Positions 44,857-55,866 of a DNA stretch of 64,000 bases are shown here, one piece after another. The position numbers were made by a program, and so were the translations under genes. The stretch is from Ramlibacter agri (GTDB lineage Bacteria > Pseudomonadota > Gammaproteobacteria > Burkholderiales > Burkholderiaceae_C), in NCBI RefSeq assembly GCF_012927085.1, contig NZ_JABBFX010000001.1, positions 744,001-808,000 on the forward strand, in the 5' to 3' direction. The notes beneath the pieces are model-generated. The model made no database searches. It was not told the DNA's origin and saw only the letters and a list, made by a program, of their open reading frames with translations. The stretch's first letter is position 1; each line of letters begins with the position of its first letter.

Positions 44857-45513
44857 ATGAATTCGAGGAGGGTGAAGCCACTCTTTGGGCGCCGTGCAGC
44901 GATGTGCGTGATCATGGGCGCCGCGCTATCGGCGATTGGTGGCTGCGCTACACGCGAAAAGCTGGCTCGCGCTGATCGCGAGGAGCAGATCGTGCTCACC
45001 GAGAAGGTGTCGTATGTGACGCACAGCATCAGCGGCGTTCGCTGGGAATACATTGCGCTTCCGGGGATCTACGTGGCCGAGCGCAAAGACGACCAAGGGG
45101 TCTACTTTTACGGGCCGGGCCGCTCCATCGTGGAGATCACGACGTTGCGGAACAATCTTCCGCATTTGCTGGTGGGAGGCATCTACCTCCCAAATGATCC
45201 TTCACGGCCGTCGCAGTTGGTCTGGGCTTTTGAAGGCAATCCCCAGACGACGGCCGACCTGGATGCGTACATGACTCAGCGGACCGTAGCGACTACCGCG
45301 CTGCCAGCGCTTCAGCCGGGTATCGGAGCCGGGGCTAACATTGTTGGGAATGTAGTAGGCGGTGCCGTTGTGGCAGGGATCATCGCGGCCGGCGAAGGTG
45401 AGCTCAACCGCATCGAGGTGAAAGACCCAGCATTGTCCGCAAAGCTGCGCGAAGGCCGTGGGCCCACCCGAAGTGCAGCTGCCGGCCAGCAATTGCCACA
45501 AGCGGTCAAGTAG
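44857..45513 (+). CDS. Putative lipoprotein of unknown function, lower GC than neighbours
   Basis: Protein of 218 residues. A basic start, a hydrophobic stretch and the lipobox AIGGC near residue 30 suggest a lipoprotein. The middle has FYGPGRSIVEITTLRNNLPH, and a Gly-rich hydrophobic stretch near 150-165 (AGANIVGNVVGGAVVAGIIA) could be a membrane-inserting glycine-zipper-like segment. GGAG lies ten bases before the ATG; a GTG three bases earlier is an alternative start. Base composition is clearly lower in G+C and uses codons such as gat, ttt and aat more than the flanks, consistent with recent acquisition. Not recognised. Confidence 0.68.
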   Translation: MNSRRVKPLFGRRAAMCVIMGAALSAIGGCATREKLARADREEQIVLTEKVSYVTHSISGVRWEYIALPGIYVAERKDDQGVYFYGPGRSIVEITTLRNNLPHLLVGGIYLPNDPSRPSQLVWAFEGNPQTTADLDAYMTQRTVATTALPALQPGIGAGANIVGNVVGGAVVAGIIAAGEGELNRIEVKDPALSAKLREGRGPTRSAAAGQQLPQAVK

Positions 45514-45593
45514 GCGAGACGCCGCACAGCACCAACATCGACGTCGCTTCCGAGAGCCCCGAGCCCTGGAAGTGGCGCTGCCCAAGTCCGACC

Positions 45594-45616
45594 CCGCCGG
45601 CCCGCCAGGCCGGCGG
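45594..45616 (+). terminator. Terminator-like hairpin between the lipoprotein gene and oxyR
   Basis: CCGCCGGCC (45594-45602) and GGCCGGCGG (45608-45616) form a perfect 9-bp stem with a 5-base loop. It lies in the 149-base gap after the lipoprotein gene. There is no downstream T-run, so it is at best a weak intrinsic terminator. Confidence 0.4.
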
Positions 45617-45662
45617 CATGCCACGTTCTCAGGAGTGGTTTAGACGACAATCGGCCAGGACC

Positions 45663-46616
45663 ATGACCCTGACCGAACTCAAATACATCGTCGCGGTCGC
45701 GCGCGAGAAGCACTTCGGCCGCGCGGCCGAGGCCTGCTTCGTTTCGCAGCCGACGCTGTCGGTGGCTATCAAGAAGCTGGAAGACGAGCTCGAGGTCAAG
45801 CTGTTCGAGCGCAGCGCCAACGAGGTCGCCGTCACGCCGCTGGGCGAGGAGATCGTGCGCCAGGCGCAGAGCGTGCTGGAGCAGGCGGCCGCCATCAAGG
45901 AGATCGCCAAGCGCGGCAAGGACCCGCTGGCCGGCCCGCTGAAGCTGGGCGTCATCTACACCATCGGCCCCTACCTGCTGCCGGACCTGGTGCGCCAGGC
46001 CATCGCCCGCACGCCGCAGATGCCGCTGATGCTGCAGGAGAACTTTACCGTGCGGCTGCTGGAGATGCTGCGCACCGGCGAGATCGACTGCGCCATCATG
46101 GCCGAGCCCTTCCCCGACACCGGGCTGGCCATCGCGCCGCTGTACGACGAGCCCTTCCTCGCCGCCGTGCCGACCACGCACCATTTGGCCGTGCACAAGA
46201 CGATCAACGCCGAGGAGCTGAAGACGGAGACCATGCTGCTGCTCGGCACCGGCCACTGCTTTCGCGACCACGTGCTGGAGGTGTGCCCGGAGTTCGCGCG
46301 CTTCTCCAGCGATGCGGAGGGCATCCGCAAGAGCTTCGAGGGCTCCTCGCTGGAAACCATCAAGCACATGGTCGCCGCCGGCATGGGCGTGACCCTGGTG
46401 CCGCGCCTGTCGGTGCCCAAGGACGCCTTCGCCGCCAAGCCCAAGCGGCGCAGCGACGACCAGGCCTTCGTCAAGTACATCCCCTTCGAGGGCGAGCCGC
46501 CGAGCCGGCGCGTGGTGCTGGCCTGGCGGCGCAGCTTCACCCGCTACGAGGCGATCGCCGCCTTGCGCAACTCCATCTACGCCTGCGAACTGCCCGGCGT
46601 GAAGAGACTGTCATGA
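45663..46616 (+). CDS. oxyR: Hydrogen-peroxide-sensing LysR regulator OxyR
   Basis: LysR-family regulator of 317 residues. The winged HTH is HFGRAAEACFVSQPTLSVAI. The redox switch is intact: Cys199 in LLGTGHCFRDH and Cys208 in VLEVCPEF, the same spacing and numbering as E. coli OxyR, so a peroxide-induced disulfide is expected. It activates antioxidant genes. Start at 45663 (MTLTELKYI), 45 nt downstream of a longer in-frame ATG. Its TGA overlaps the ATG of the DyP peroxidase, an unusual coupling of sensor and peroxidase. Confidence 0.95.
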   Translation: MTLTELKYIVAVAREKHFGRAAEACFVSQPTLSVAIKKLEDELEVKLFERSANEVAVTPLGEEIVRQAQSVLEQAAAIKEIAKRGKDPLAGPLKLGVIYTIGPYLLPDLVRQAIARTPQMPLMLQENFTVRLLEMLRTGEIDCAIMAEPFPDTGLAIAPLYDEPFLAAVPTTHHLAVHKTINAEELKTETMLLLGTGHCFRDHVLEVCPEFARFSSDAEGIRKSFEGSSLETIKHMVAAGMGVTLVPRLSVPKDAFAAKPKRRSDDQAFVKYIPFEGEPPSRRVVLAWRRSFTRYEAIAALRNSIYACELPGVKRLS

Positions 46617-47557
46617 GAACCGATTCCGCCCCCGCACCGGCCACGCTGTACCAGCCGGGCATCCTCGAGCCCGTGCCGCCCGTGGCCCGCTACGTCACCT
46701 TCGCGCTGGCCGACGCCAGTGGCGGCCCGGCCGCCGTCAAGGAGGCGCTGGCGCGCCTGGCCCCGCTCGTGAACGGCAGCGACGTCGTGGTCGGCATCGG
46801 CCCGTCGCTGGTGAACGCGCTGGGTGCGCAGGTCCCCAACCTGCACGAATTCCCCGACCTGTCCGGCCACGGCGTCAAGGTGCCGTCCACGCCCGGCACG
46901 CTGTGGTGCTGGCTGCGCGGCTCCGACCTGGGCGACCTGCTGCACATCACGCGCAAGGTGCAGAAGGCGCTGGCGCCGGCCTTCGTCGTGCGGCACGTGA
47001 CCGATGCCTTCCGCCATGCCTGGAGCGAAGGCGGCCACGGCCGCGACCTCACCGGCTTCGAGGACGGCACCGAGAACCCCGAGGGCGAGAAGGCCGAGGA
47101 AGCCGCTTTCGCCCACGGATTGGGGGACGGCCTGGACGGCTCCAGCTACGTGGCCGTGCAGCAGTGGCTGCACGACCTCGACGCCTTCGAGGCGCTGGAA
47201 GACCAGCAGCGCGACTTCCACTTCGGCCGGCGGCTGTCCGACAACGAGGAGCTGGAGGACGCGCCGGAGACCGCGCACGTCAAGCGCACGGCGCAGGAAA
47301 GCTTCGACCCCGAGGCCTTCGTGCTGCGCCGCTCCATGCCCTGGATGATGAGCATGCAGGCGGGCCTGATGTTCGTCGCCTTCGGCAAGAGCTTCTATGC
47401 CTTCGAGGCGCAGATGAAGCGCATGGCCGGCCAGGATGACGGCATCACCGATGCGCTCTTCAAGATCTCGAAGCCGGTGAACGGCTCCTACTTCTGGTGC
47501 CCGCCGATGCGCGACGGCCACCTCGACCTGCGCCGCCTGGGCCTCGGCACCGCGTGA
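46613..47557 (+). CDS. DyP-type heme peroxidase (YfeX-like)
   Basis: Dye-decolorizing peroxidase of 314 residues without a signal peptide, hence cytoplasmic. The family GXXDG motif is GFEDGTENP with distal Asp151; the proximal heme ligand is His222 in [11 protein letters not shown]. The closing [18 protein letters not shown] segment is typical of the YfeX/P-class branch. It should reduce peroxides using a range of electron donors. The ATG overlaps the oxyR stop (ATGA), and its stop overlaps the ubiA start (TGATG), so all three are one translation unit. Confidence 0.9.
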   Translation: MRTDSAPAPATLYQPGILEPVPPVARYVTFALADASGGPAAVKEALARLAPLVNGSDVVVGIGPSLVNALGAQVPNLHEFPDLSGHGVKVPSTPGTLWCWLRGSDLGDLLHITRKVQKALAPAFVVRHVTDAFRHAWSEGGHGRDLTGFEDGTENPEGEKAEEAAFAHGLGDGLDGSSYVAVQQWLHDLDAFEALEDQQRDFHFGRRLSDNEELEDAPETAHVKRTAQESFDPEAFVLRRSMPWMMSMQAGLMFVAFGKSFYAFEAQMKRMAGQDDGITDALFKISKPVNGSYFWCPPMRDGHLDLRRLGLGTA

Positions 47558-48417
47558 TGGCGCGCGGCAAGATCGCGCTGTACCTCGACCTGATCCGCTG
47601 GAACCGCCCGGCGGGCTGGCTGCTGCTGCTGTGGCCTTCGCTCTATGCGCTGTGGATCGCGGCCGGCGGCCTCCCGGGCTGGCACCTGGTGGCGGTGTTC
47701 GTGCTGGGGACCATCCTGATGCGAAGCGCCGGCTGCTGCGTGAACGACGTGGCCGACCGCGAGTTCGACAAGCACGTCAAGCGCACGGCGCAGCGGCCGG
47801 TGACCACCGGCGCGGTGTCGGTGCGCGAGGCGCTCGTGCTCGGCGCCGTGCTGGCGCTGCTGGCTTTCCTGCTGGTGCTGACGACGAACAGCGTCGCCGT
47901 CTACTGGTCGTTCGCGGCGCTGGCCGTCGCGCTGGCGTATCCCTATGCCAAGCGCTATGTGTCGATGCCGCAGGCGGTGCTGGGCGTGGCCTTCAGCTTC
48001 GGCATCCCGATGGCTTTCGCGGCGGTGCAGGCCACGGTACCCTGGACAGCGTGGATCCTGTTGCTGGGCAACCTGTGCTGGGTCCTGGCCTACGACACCG
48101 AGTACGCGATGGTGGACCGCGACGACGACCTGCGCATCGGCATCAAGACCTCTGCGATCACCCTCGGCAGCCTCGACGTGCCGGTGATCATGATGTGCTA
48201 CGTCGCGGCCATGGCCGTGTGGCTGCTGGTGCTGCTGGGCCGGATCCCGATGGGCGTCATCATCCCCACGCTGCTGGTCGCCGGCGGCCAGGCGGTGTGG
48301 CACTACACGCTGATCCGCGAGCGCACGCGCGAAGGCTGCTTCAAGGCCTTCCGCCTGAACCACTGGTTCGGGGCGGCCTTGTTTGCGGGGACGGTGCTGG
48401 GTTACGCGGTGCGCTGA
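47557..48417 (+). CDS. ubiA: 4-hydroxybenzoate polyprenyltransferase
   Basis: Integral membrane prenyltransferase of 286 residues, catalysing the second step of ubiquinone synthesis. Both Asp-rich Mg/pyrophosphate motifs are present: NDVADREFD (residues 63-71) and [12 protein letters not shown] in the second half (near 181). About eight hydrophobic helices surround them; [14 protein letters not shown] at the N-terminus is characteristic. Translation is coupled to the DyP peroxidase gene upstream. It converges with the fkbM-like gene 10 nt away. Confidence 0.95.
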   Translation: MARGKIALYLDLIRWNRPAGWLLLLWPSLYALWIAAGGLPGWHLVAVFVLGTILMRSAGCCVNDVADREFDKHVKRTAQRPVTTGAVSVREALVLGAVLALLAFLLVLTTNSVAVYWSFAALAVALAYPYAKRYVSMPQAVLGVAFSFGIPMAFAAVQATVPWTAWILLLGNLCWVLAYDTEYAMVDRDDDLRIGIKTSAITLGSLDVPVIMMCYVAAMAVWLLVLLGRIPMGVIIPTLLVAGGQAVWHYTLIRERTREGCFKAFRLNHWFGAALFAGTVLGYAVR

Positions 48418-48427
48418 GGCGCCGTCC

Positions 48428-49231
48428 TCACGCGACGCGCTGCAGGTTCTGGCGCGTCGGGTCGGTGCGGTGGAAGGCGAGCAGGTTCAGGCCGAGGCCC
48501 TCGGTGATTACCTCGTAGCCGACTTCCTGCAGGTAAGCGGTCAGCGCGCGCAGGTCGGACTTGATGATCTCCGCCATCACGATCGGCTTGCAGCGCTGCA
48601 GCGTCTCGCGGGCGCCGCGCAGCACCTCCAGCTCCATGCCCTCGACGTCGATCTTCACGAAGTCGAGCCGTTCCAGCTCCAGCGAATCGATGTCCACCAT
48701 CGGCGTGCTCACGCAGTCTTTCGCGTCGTACGAGACCTGCTGGCCGATGAACTCGGTGTTGCTGCGCTGGCGCACTTCCAGGCTGCCGTAGCTGCCGGGG
48801 CGCAGGTAGTCCGGCTTGGGCACGTCGATGAAGCCCTCGCACTCGCCCAGGGCCGACCAGCGCGCCGAAGCGTTGAAGCAGTTGTTGATGGCGAGGTTGC
48901 CGGCCAGCGCGTAGAACACGTATTCCTGCGCCTCGAAGGCGAGCACGCGGCCCCAGCCGTGCATGTGCCGCGCCCATTCGAGCGTGTGCACGCCGATGTT
49001 GGCGCCGCCGTCGATGGCCATCACGCCGGGCCCGAAATGCTGGCGCCGCAGGCTCAGGAGGTCGCGCACCAGCGCCACTTCCTCGGGGTCGAACGCGCTG
49101 GCGGCGAACAGCTGCGCGCCCACGCCGTAGACGCCTCCGGCGCTCGTTGCATGATCGTTGCGGTTGACGATCATGCTGCCGTGGTTGGTATTGGCGAGGA
49201 CGTAGGCGACGGGGCGCAGCGGGGCAGTCAT
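48428..49231 (-). CDS. FkbM-family SAM-dependent methyltransferase
   Basis: Methyltransferase of 267 residues. SAM-binding motif I is AIDGGANIGVHTLEWA near residue 72, followed by acidic RVLAFEAQEYVFYAL; the FkbM hallmark VKIDVEGMELEVLRGA is near 195. FkbM enzymes O-methylate sugars or secondary metabolites. It lies 12 nt downstream of proC and is the last gene of the phytase-like/proC/fkbM operon. No sugar or polyketide genes are nearby, so the substrate is open. Confidence 0.85.
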   Translation of the reverse strand: MTAPLRPVAYVLANTNHGSMIVNRNDHATSAGGVYGVGAQLFAASAFDPEEVALVRDLLSLRRQHFGPGVMAIDGGANIGVHTLEWARHMHGWGRVLAFEAQEYVFYALAGNLAINNCFNASARWSALGECEGFIDVPKPDYLRPGSYGSLEVRQRSNTEFIGQQVSYDAKDCVSTPMVDIDSLELERLDFVKIDVEGMELEVLRGARETLQRCKPIVMAEIIKSDLRALTAYLQEVGYEVITEGLGLNLLAFHRTDPTRQNLQRVA

Positions 49232-49243
49232 GCCTTCATGCTA

Positions 49244-50068
49244 TCAGCTGCCGAACTCGTTCCCCAGTTCCTCGGCGCGCTTGCAGGCGGCATGCATCGC
49301 CTTGACGAATTCCGCCTTCACGCCGTCGCTTTCCATCGACGTGAGCGCCGCATAAGTGGTGCCGCCCTTGGACGTGACGCGTTCGCGCAACGTTTCCAGC
49401 GGGTCCTGCGAAGCCCGCGCCAGCTCGGAGGCGCCGGCAAACGTGCCGACCGCCAGCCGCCGCGCCTGCTCCGGCGCCAGGCCCAGCTCGGTGCCGGCTT
49501 GCGTCATGGCTTCCAGGAAATAGAAGACGTACGCGGGACCGGAGCCGGAAAGCGCGGTCACCGCGTCGAGCTGCGCCTCGCTCTGCACCCACAGCGATTC
49601 GCCGGTGGTGGCGATCACCTGCTCCACCCGCGCCTTGTCCGCGGCCGTGGCGGCGCTGCGCGCGAAGAGGGCGGTCATGCCCTTGCCCACCAGCGCCGGC
49701 GTGTTGGGCATGGAACGCACGATGCGCTCGGTTCCCAGCCACTTGGCGATGCTGTCGGAGCGGATGCCCGCCGCGACCGACAGGTGCAGCGCCTGCTGCA
49801 CGTGCGCTTTCGCCTGCGCCGCCGCGTCCTTGAAGGTCTGCGGCTTCACGGCCCACACCACCAGGCTGCACGAAGCGAGCGTGGCGCCGGGCTTCTCCTC
49901 GGCGGCCACGCCGAACTGCGCCCGCAGCTTCTGCCGCTGTTCCGCGAAGGGCTCCACCACCGCGACCTGTGCCGCGGGCAGTCCCTGCTTCAGCAGCCCG
50001 CCGATGATGGCGCTGGCCATGTTGCCGCCGCCGATGAAGGCGATGCGATCCGTGTTCGTGTTTGCCAT
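49244..50068 (-). CDS. proC: Pyrroline-5-carboxylate reductase
   Basis: NAD(P)H-dependent enzyme of 274 residues for the last step of proline synthesis. The Rossmann motif is FIGGGNMASAIIGGLL at residues 10-25; WAVKPQ, VRSMPNTPALVGKG, LSGSGPAYVFYFLEAM and the C-terminal PGGTT-like SKGGTTYAALTSME complete the family signature. Cytoplasmic. Located 5 nt after the phytase-like gene and 12 nt before fkbM. The assignment is firm. Confidence 0.96.
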   Translation of the reverse strand: MANTNTDRIAFIGGGNMASAIIGGLLKQGLPAAQVAVVEPFAEQRQKLRAQFGVAAEEKPGATLASCSLVVWAVKPQTFKDAAAQAKAHVQQALHLSVAAGIRSDSIAKWLGTERIVRSMPNTPALVGKGMTALFARSAATAADKARVEQVIATTGESLWVQSEAQLDAVTALSGSGPAYVFYFLEAMTQAGTELGLAPEQARRLAVGTFAGASELARASQDPLETLRERVTSKGGTTYAALTSMESDGVKAEFVKAMHAACKRAEELGNEFGS

Positions 50069-50073
50069 GTCTG

Positions 50074-51204
50074 TCAGTCCAGGTATTCGAAGGCGGCGAA
50101 CTGCGTCACCTGCGAGGCGTTGAAGTTGTCATCGCTCACCGTCACCAGCGTGCGGCGGCCGTTGGCCAGGCGCGGGCCCCAGCACATGCCCTCGGTGTTG
50201 TCCAGGCGCGCGAGCCCCAGCTGCGCGAAGTCGGCCACCGGCTGCTTGGGCGCCGCGGTGAATTGTCCTGCATGGAGGCGCTCCTGCTGCAGCACGTCAC
50301 TGCCCTGGCGCACGTCAATTTCGTAGATGCGCAGCGACATGCCGGTGCCGAAGGCGAACGAGCGCTCCAGCGCCAGCATGCGGTTCTCGTCCAGCATCAG
50401 GATCTCGCTGACGCCGTTGTCGGCGCCGCCGGGCAGCTTGGGCGCGCGCGGGATCGCATCGGGCTGGTAGGCGACCTGGCGGATCGCGCGGCCGCTCGCC
50501 ACGTCGAAGGCGGTGAAGCGGCAGGCGCCGCCGCCGGAGTGCAGGCTGGGTTCGGCGCCATCCTGCTGCAGTGCGTTCTCCATCGCGACCCAGGCGGTGC
50601 GGCCATCGGGCGTGAGCGCCAGGCCCTCGAAGGTGAGGTTGTCGCGCGGGCCGGTGCCGGGCTTGCCGAAGTGCAGCAAGGGCGGCGTGTCGAAGCTGCG
50701 CTTGAAGCGGCCGTCCAGGCCGGCTTCGGTGATGGAGGGATTCGCACCGACGCGGTAGTCGCCTTCGCTGGTCCACAGCACGCCGCGGGCGCCGGGCAGC
50801 AGGCGGATCGCTTCCGGGTCCACCGTTTCGCCGCCGCTGCGGCGGCGCGGATAGGGCTGGCCGTCGGCGCCCCGCAAGGTGCTCACGCCCTGCACCTGCA
50901 CCGCGATGCCGCGTTCGCTGATGTCCACGCCCAGCGTGTAGAAGCGCGCCGCCTGCAGTTCCGAGCGATCGTCGGAGATCGCGACCCAGGTGTTGGTGTC
51001 CGGGTCGAAGTCGATGCCGGACAAACCGCCGACCGTGGTGCCTTCGAACTGCATCTTGTGCGGCAAGGTCGCTTCGCCGAGCAGGCGCAGGCGGGATTCG
51101 CCAGCCACGGGGCGCGGCAGCGGCTGGGCGCAGGAGGCGAGGGCGGCGGCGCCCGCGGTGAAGAGCAGGCGGCGTCGTGAGAGGAAGAAGGCAGAAATCG
51201 GCAT
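50074..51204 (-). CDS. Phytase-like esterase-domain lipoprotein
   Basis: Exported protein of 376 residues. The N-terminus SRRRLLFTAGAAALASC combines a twin-arginine-like motif with a lipobox (LASC), suggesting a lipoprotein. The rest matches the esterase-like activity of phytase family (PF13449 type): GLSGIDFDPDTNTWVAISDD near the start, DPEAIRLLP, NLTFEGLALTPDGRTAWVAME, and NTEGMCWGP near the end. It probably folds as a beta propeller. It is divergent from xylB over 33 bases. The real substrate is unknown. Confidence 0.8.
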   Translation of the reverse strand: MPISAFFLSRRRLLFTAGAAALASCAQPLPRPVAGESRLRLLGEATLPHKMQFEGTTVGGLSGIDFDPDTNTWVAISDDRSELQAARFYTLGVDISERGIAVQVQGVSTLRGADGQPYPRRRSGGETVDPEAIRLLPGARGVLWTSEGDYRVGANPSITEAGLDGRFKRSFDTPPLLHFGKPGTGPRDNLTFEGLALTPDGRTAWVAMENALQQDGAEPSLHSGGGACRFTAFDVASGRAIRQVAYQPDAIPRAPKLPGGADNGVSEILMLDENRMLALERSFAFGTGMSLRIYEIDVRQGSDVLQQERLHAGQFTAAPKQPVADFAQLGLARLDNTEGMCWGPRLANGRRTLVTVSDDNFNASQVTQFAAFEYLD

Positions 51205-51237
51205 CAGCGCGCAGTCTAGCGGTGCAAGAATGGGAGC

Positions 51238-52701
51238 ATGTTTCTCGGCATCGACCTGGGAACCTCCGAAGCCAAGGTGCTGCTGCTGGACGGGCAGCAC
51301 CGGATCGTCGCGACCGCGTCGGAGCCGCTGGCGATCAGTCGCCCGCGCCCTGGCTGGAGCGAGCAGGACCCGGCCGACTGGTGGAGCGCCACCGACCGTG
51401 CCGTGCGCAAACTCGCCGCGACGCAGCCGCTGGGCGCGGTGCAGGCCATCGGCCTCGCCGGCCAGATGCACGGCGCCGTGCTGCTCGATGCGGCGGATGC
51501 CGTCCTGCGCCGCGCCATCCTCTGGAACGACGGCCGCAGCCAGGCCGAATGCGCGGAGATGGAAGCGGCGCTGCCGCGCCTGCGCGCGATCGCCGGCAAC
51601 ATGGCGATGCCCGGTTTCACCGCGCCCAAGCTGTGGTGGCTGCGCAGGAACGAGCCCGCGGTGTTCGATCGCGTTGCCACCGTGCTGCTGCCCAAGGACT
51701 GGCTGCGGCTGCGCCTGACCGGAGAGCGCATCAGCGATCTCTCCGACGCTTCCGGCACGCTGTGGCTGGACGTGGGCGCGCGCCGCTGGTCGACGGAGTT
51801 GCTGGCCGCCAGTGGCCTCGGCCTGCAACATATGCCGGCGCTCGTGGAAGGCAGCGCGCGTGCGGGCACCCTGCGCGCCGAAGTGGCGCAAGCCTGGGGA
51901 CTGCGCGCCGGCATCCCGGTAGCGGGAGGCGGCGGCGACAACGCAGCCAGCGCGGTCGGTGTCGGCGCCGTGCGGGCCGGCCAGGGCTTCCTTTCGCTCG
52001 GTACTTCCGGCGTCATCTTCCTGGCGCAGGAGCGCTATGAGCCGCGGCCGGACAGCGCGGTGCACACCTATTGCCACGCGCTGCCGGGACTGTGGCACCA
52101 GATGGGCGTGATGCTGTCGGCCGGCAGCGCCTTGCGCTGGGCCTGCCGCTTGCTCGGAAGCACGGAGGCGGAATTGCTGGAGCGCGTCGCCGCGCTGGAC
52201 GAAGCGGCGCTGGCCAGCGCGCCGTTGTTCCTGCCTTACCTCGATGGCGAGCGCACGCCGCACAACGACGCCGATGCGCGCGGCGTCCTGTTCGGCCTGA
52301 CCGGATCGCACGACGCCGCCAGCGTCACCTATGCCGTGATCGAGGGCGTGGCCTTCGGCCTGCGCGATGGCTGGCAGGCGATGGGCGCGCCGGGCGTGGA
52401 GGCGCTCTCGCTGGTGGGCGGTGGCGCGCGCAGCGCGCTGTGGGCGCGGCTGCTGGCGTCGGCGCTGGACGTGAAGCTGCAGACCTGCGAAGGCGCGGAA
52501 GCCGGCGGCGCGTTGGGCGCGGCTCGGCTGGCCTGGCTGGCGGCCGGCGGCGACGCGGGCGAGGTCTGCCGGCCCTCGGCGGTGCGCGGGCGTTTCGAGC
52601 CGGATCCGGCGGTGCAGGCGCGGCTCGGCCCGCGCCATGCACGCTTTCGCACTCTCTATCCCGCCCTGAAGGACGCCTTCCGGCCGCCTGCAATACATTA
52701 G
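51238..52701 (+). CDS. xylB: Xylulokinase (FGGY kinase)
   Basis: FGGY sugar kinase of 487 residues, closest in sequence pattern to E. coli XylB. It phosphorylates D-xylulose. Landmarks: GIDLGTSEAKVLLLD, PGWSEQDPADWW, GLAGQMHGAVLLD, ILWNDGRSQAEC, the catalytic Asp region AGGGGDNAASAVGVG, FLPYLDGERTPHN and LVGGGARSALWARL. No xylose isomerase or transporter gene is near, so it may serve another pentulose or polyol route. AAGAAT lies six bases before the ATG, so initiation may be leaderless. Six bases separate it from glpK. Confidence 0.9.
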   Translation: MFLGIDLGTSEAKVLLLDGQHRIVATASEPLAISRPRPGWSEQDPADWWSATDRAVRKLAATQPLGAVQAIGLAGQMHGAVLLDAADAVLRRAILWNDGRSQAECAEMEAALPRLRAIAGNMAMPGFTAPKLWWLRRNEPAVFDRVATVLLPKDWLRLRLTGERISDLSDASGTLWLDVGARRWSTELLAASGLGLQHMPALVEGSARAGTLRAEVAQAWGLRAGIPVAGGGGDNAASAVGVGAVRAGQGFLSLGTSGVIFLAQERYEPRPDSAVHTYCHALPGLWHQMGVMLSAGSALRWACRLLGSTEAELLERVAALDEAALASAPLFLPYLDGERTPHNDADARGVLFGLTGSHDAASVTYAVIEGVAFGLRDGWQAMGAPGVEALSLVGGGARSALWARLLASALDVKLQTCEGAEAGGALGAARLAWLAAGGDAGEVCRPSAVRGRFEPDPAVQARLGPRHARFRTLYPALKDAFRPPAIH

Positions 52702-52707
52702 CGGGCC

Positions 52708-54206
<1,499 letters not shown>

Positions 54207-54210
<4 letters not shown>

Positions 54211-55805
54211 CAGCCGTTCGAGCAGACGCCGCTTCCGGGCGGCGCGAAGAATTGCTGGCGCGGCTGGCGCAGGGCGGCACCTGGGACCTGGCCGTGGTGG
54301 GCGGCGGCGCCACCGGCCTCGGCGTCGCGCTGGACGCCGCGGCGCGTGGCCTGTCGGTGGTCCTGCTGGAGGCCTATGACTTCGCCAAGGGCACGTCCTC
54401 CCGCGCGACCAAGCTGGTCCACGGCGGCGTGCGCTACCTGGCGCAGGGCAACATCAGCCTGGTGCGCGAAGCACTGCACGAGCGCACCACGCTGCTGAAG
54501 AACGCGCCGCACCTGGCGCAGCCGCTGGCCTTCGTGATGCCGTCCTACCGCCTCTGGGAGACGCCCTTCTACGGCCTGGGCCTGAAGGCGTACGACGCCC
54601 TGGCGGGCAGCGCCGGCCTGGGCTCCACCGAATTCCTGAGCCGTTCCGAGGCGCTGCGCCTGCTGCCCGGCGTGCGGGGCGACGGCCTGAAGGGCGGCGT
54701 CAAGTACTGGGACGGCCAGTTCGACGATGCCCGGCTGGCGCTGGCGCTGGCCCGCACGGGCGCCCGCAAGGGTGCCTTGATGGTCAATTACTGCCCGGTC
54801 ACGGCGCTGCTGCACGAAGGCGGCAAGGTCGCCGGCCTCGCCTGCCGCGACGCCGAGAGCGGCCGCGAGTTCACGGTCCGCGCCAAGTGCGTGGTGAACG
54901 CCGCCGGCGTCTGGGTCGACCGCCTGCGCGAGCAGGACGGCGAAGCCATCGGCCGCAACGTCCGCCCGATCGTCGCGCCCAGCCAGGGCGTGCATGTGGT
55001 GGTGGACCGGGCCTTCCTGCCGGGTCAGCACGCGCTGATGGTGCCGAAGACGGCGGACGGCCGGGTGCTGTTCGGCGTGCCCTGGATGGGCAAGGTCATC
55101 CTGGGCACCACCGATACCCCGCGCTCCGACCTGCCGCGCGAGCCGCGGCCGTTCCAGGACGAACTGGAATTCATCCTGGGCGAATCGGCCCGCTACCTGG
55201 CCCGCGGGCCACGGCGCGAGGACGTGCTCAGTTGCTGGGTCGGCCTGCGGCCGCTTGTCAAGCCAGCCGGCGAGAACGGCGAGGCGACCAAGTCGATTTC
55301 CCGCGAGCACACGGTGCTGGTGAGCCACAGCGGCCTGGTCACCGTGACCGGCGGCAAATGGACCACCTACCGCGCGATGGCCGAAGACGTGCTGGAGAAA
55401 TGCTTCGACGCCGGCCTGCTGCCGCGGCTGGCCGCCGGAGTGACGGCTGACTTGCCGCTGGTTGGCGCGCCTGGCCTGGGCAGCGCGCCGACGTCCATCG
55501 CCGCCGCTCCAGGACTGCATCTCTATGGAACCGAAGCGGCCGAGGTTGAGTCCATCCCTGGGCATGACCGGCATCTCGGCGGCGGGCTGACCGCCGCCAT
55601 GGTGCGTTTCGCCGCCCGCCATGAATATGCGCGGACGGCGGAGGACGTGCTGGCGCGGCGGATCCGCCTGCTGTTCCTGGACGCCCGGCTGGCGGGCTCC
55701 CTGGCCGAGGAAGTCGGGGATCTGCTCAGGCAGGAAACCGGGGCCGATCCCCAGGTCCAGGCCTTCCGGGCGTTGGCGGCAACCTACGCCAGCCTGCCCG
55801 ATTGA
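54207..55805 (+). CDS. glpD: Aerobic glycerol-3-phosphate dehydrogenase
   Basis: FAD flavoprotein of 532 residues, oxidising glycerol 3-phosphate to dihydroxyacetone phosphate and passing electrons to the quinone pool. The FAD motif is [36 protein letters not shown] and [14 protein letters not shown] are family signatures, and a C-terminal DAO_C domain begins near residue 400. Length and domains match GlpD. The start at 54207 gives the ATGA overlap with glpK. The spc operon promoter begins only ten bases after its stop. Confidence 0.96.
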
Positions 55806-55814
55806 ACCGGCCGT

Positions 55815-55842
55815 TTGACAAACGGCTGGAATCGGTCATAAT
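55815..55842 (+). promoter_or_regulatory. Strong sigma-70 promoter of the spc/alpha ribosomal operon
   Basis: A perfect -35 box TTGACA (55815-55820) is separated by 16 bases from CATAAT (55837-55842). The expected start near 55849 gives a leader of about 140 nt before rplN. Such a consensus-like promoter fits a ribosomal operon that does not depend on S10 read-through. Confidence 0.75.
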
Positions 55843-55850
55843 CGCGGGCT

Positions 55851-55866
55851 CGCCTTTTTCGAGGCG
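55851..55866 (+). promoter_or_regulatory. Small 5'-end hairpin in the spc leader
   Basis: CGCCT (55851-55855) pairs with AGGCG (55862-55866) around a U-rich six-base loop at the very start of the predicted leader RNA. It may stabilise the transcript. The rest of the 55867-55989 leader shows GGGCCC-type short repeats but nothing I can name. Confidence 0.35.
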
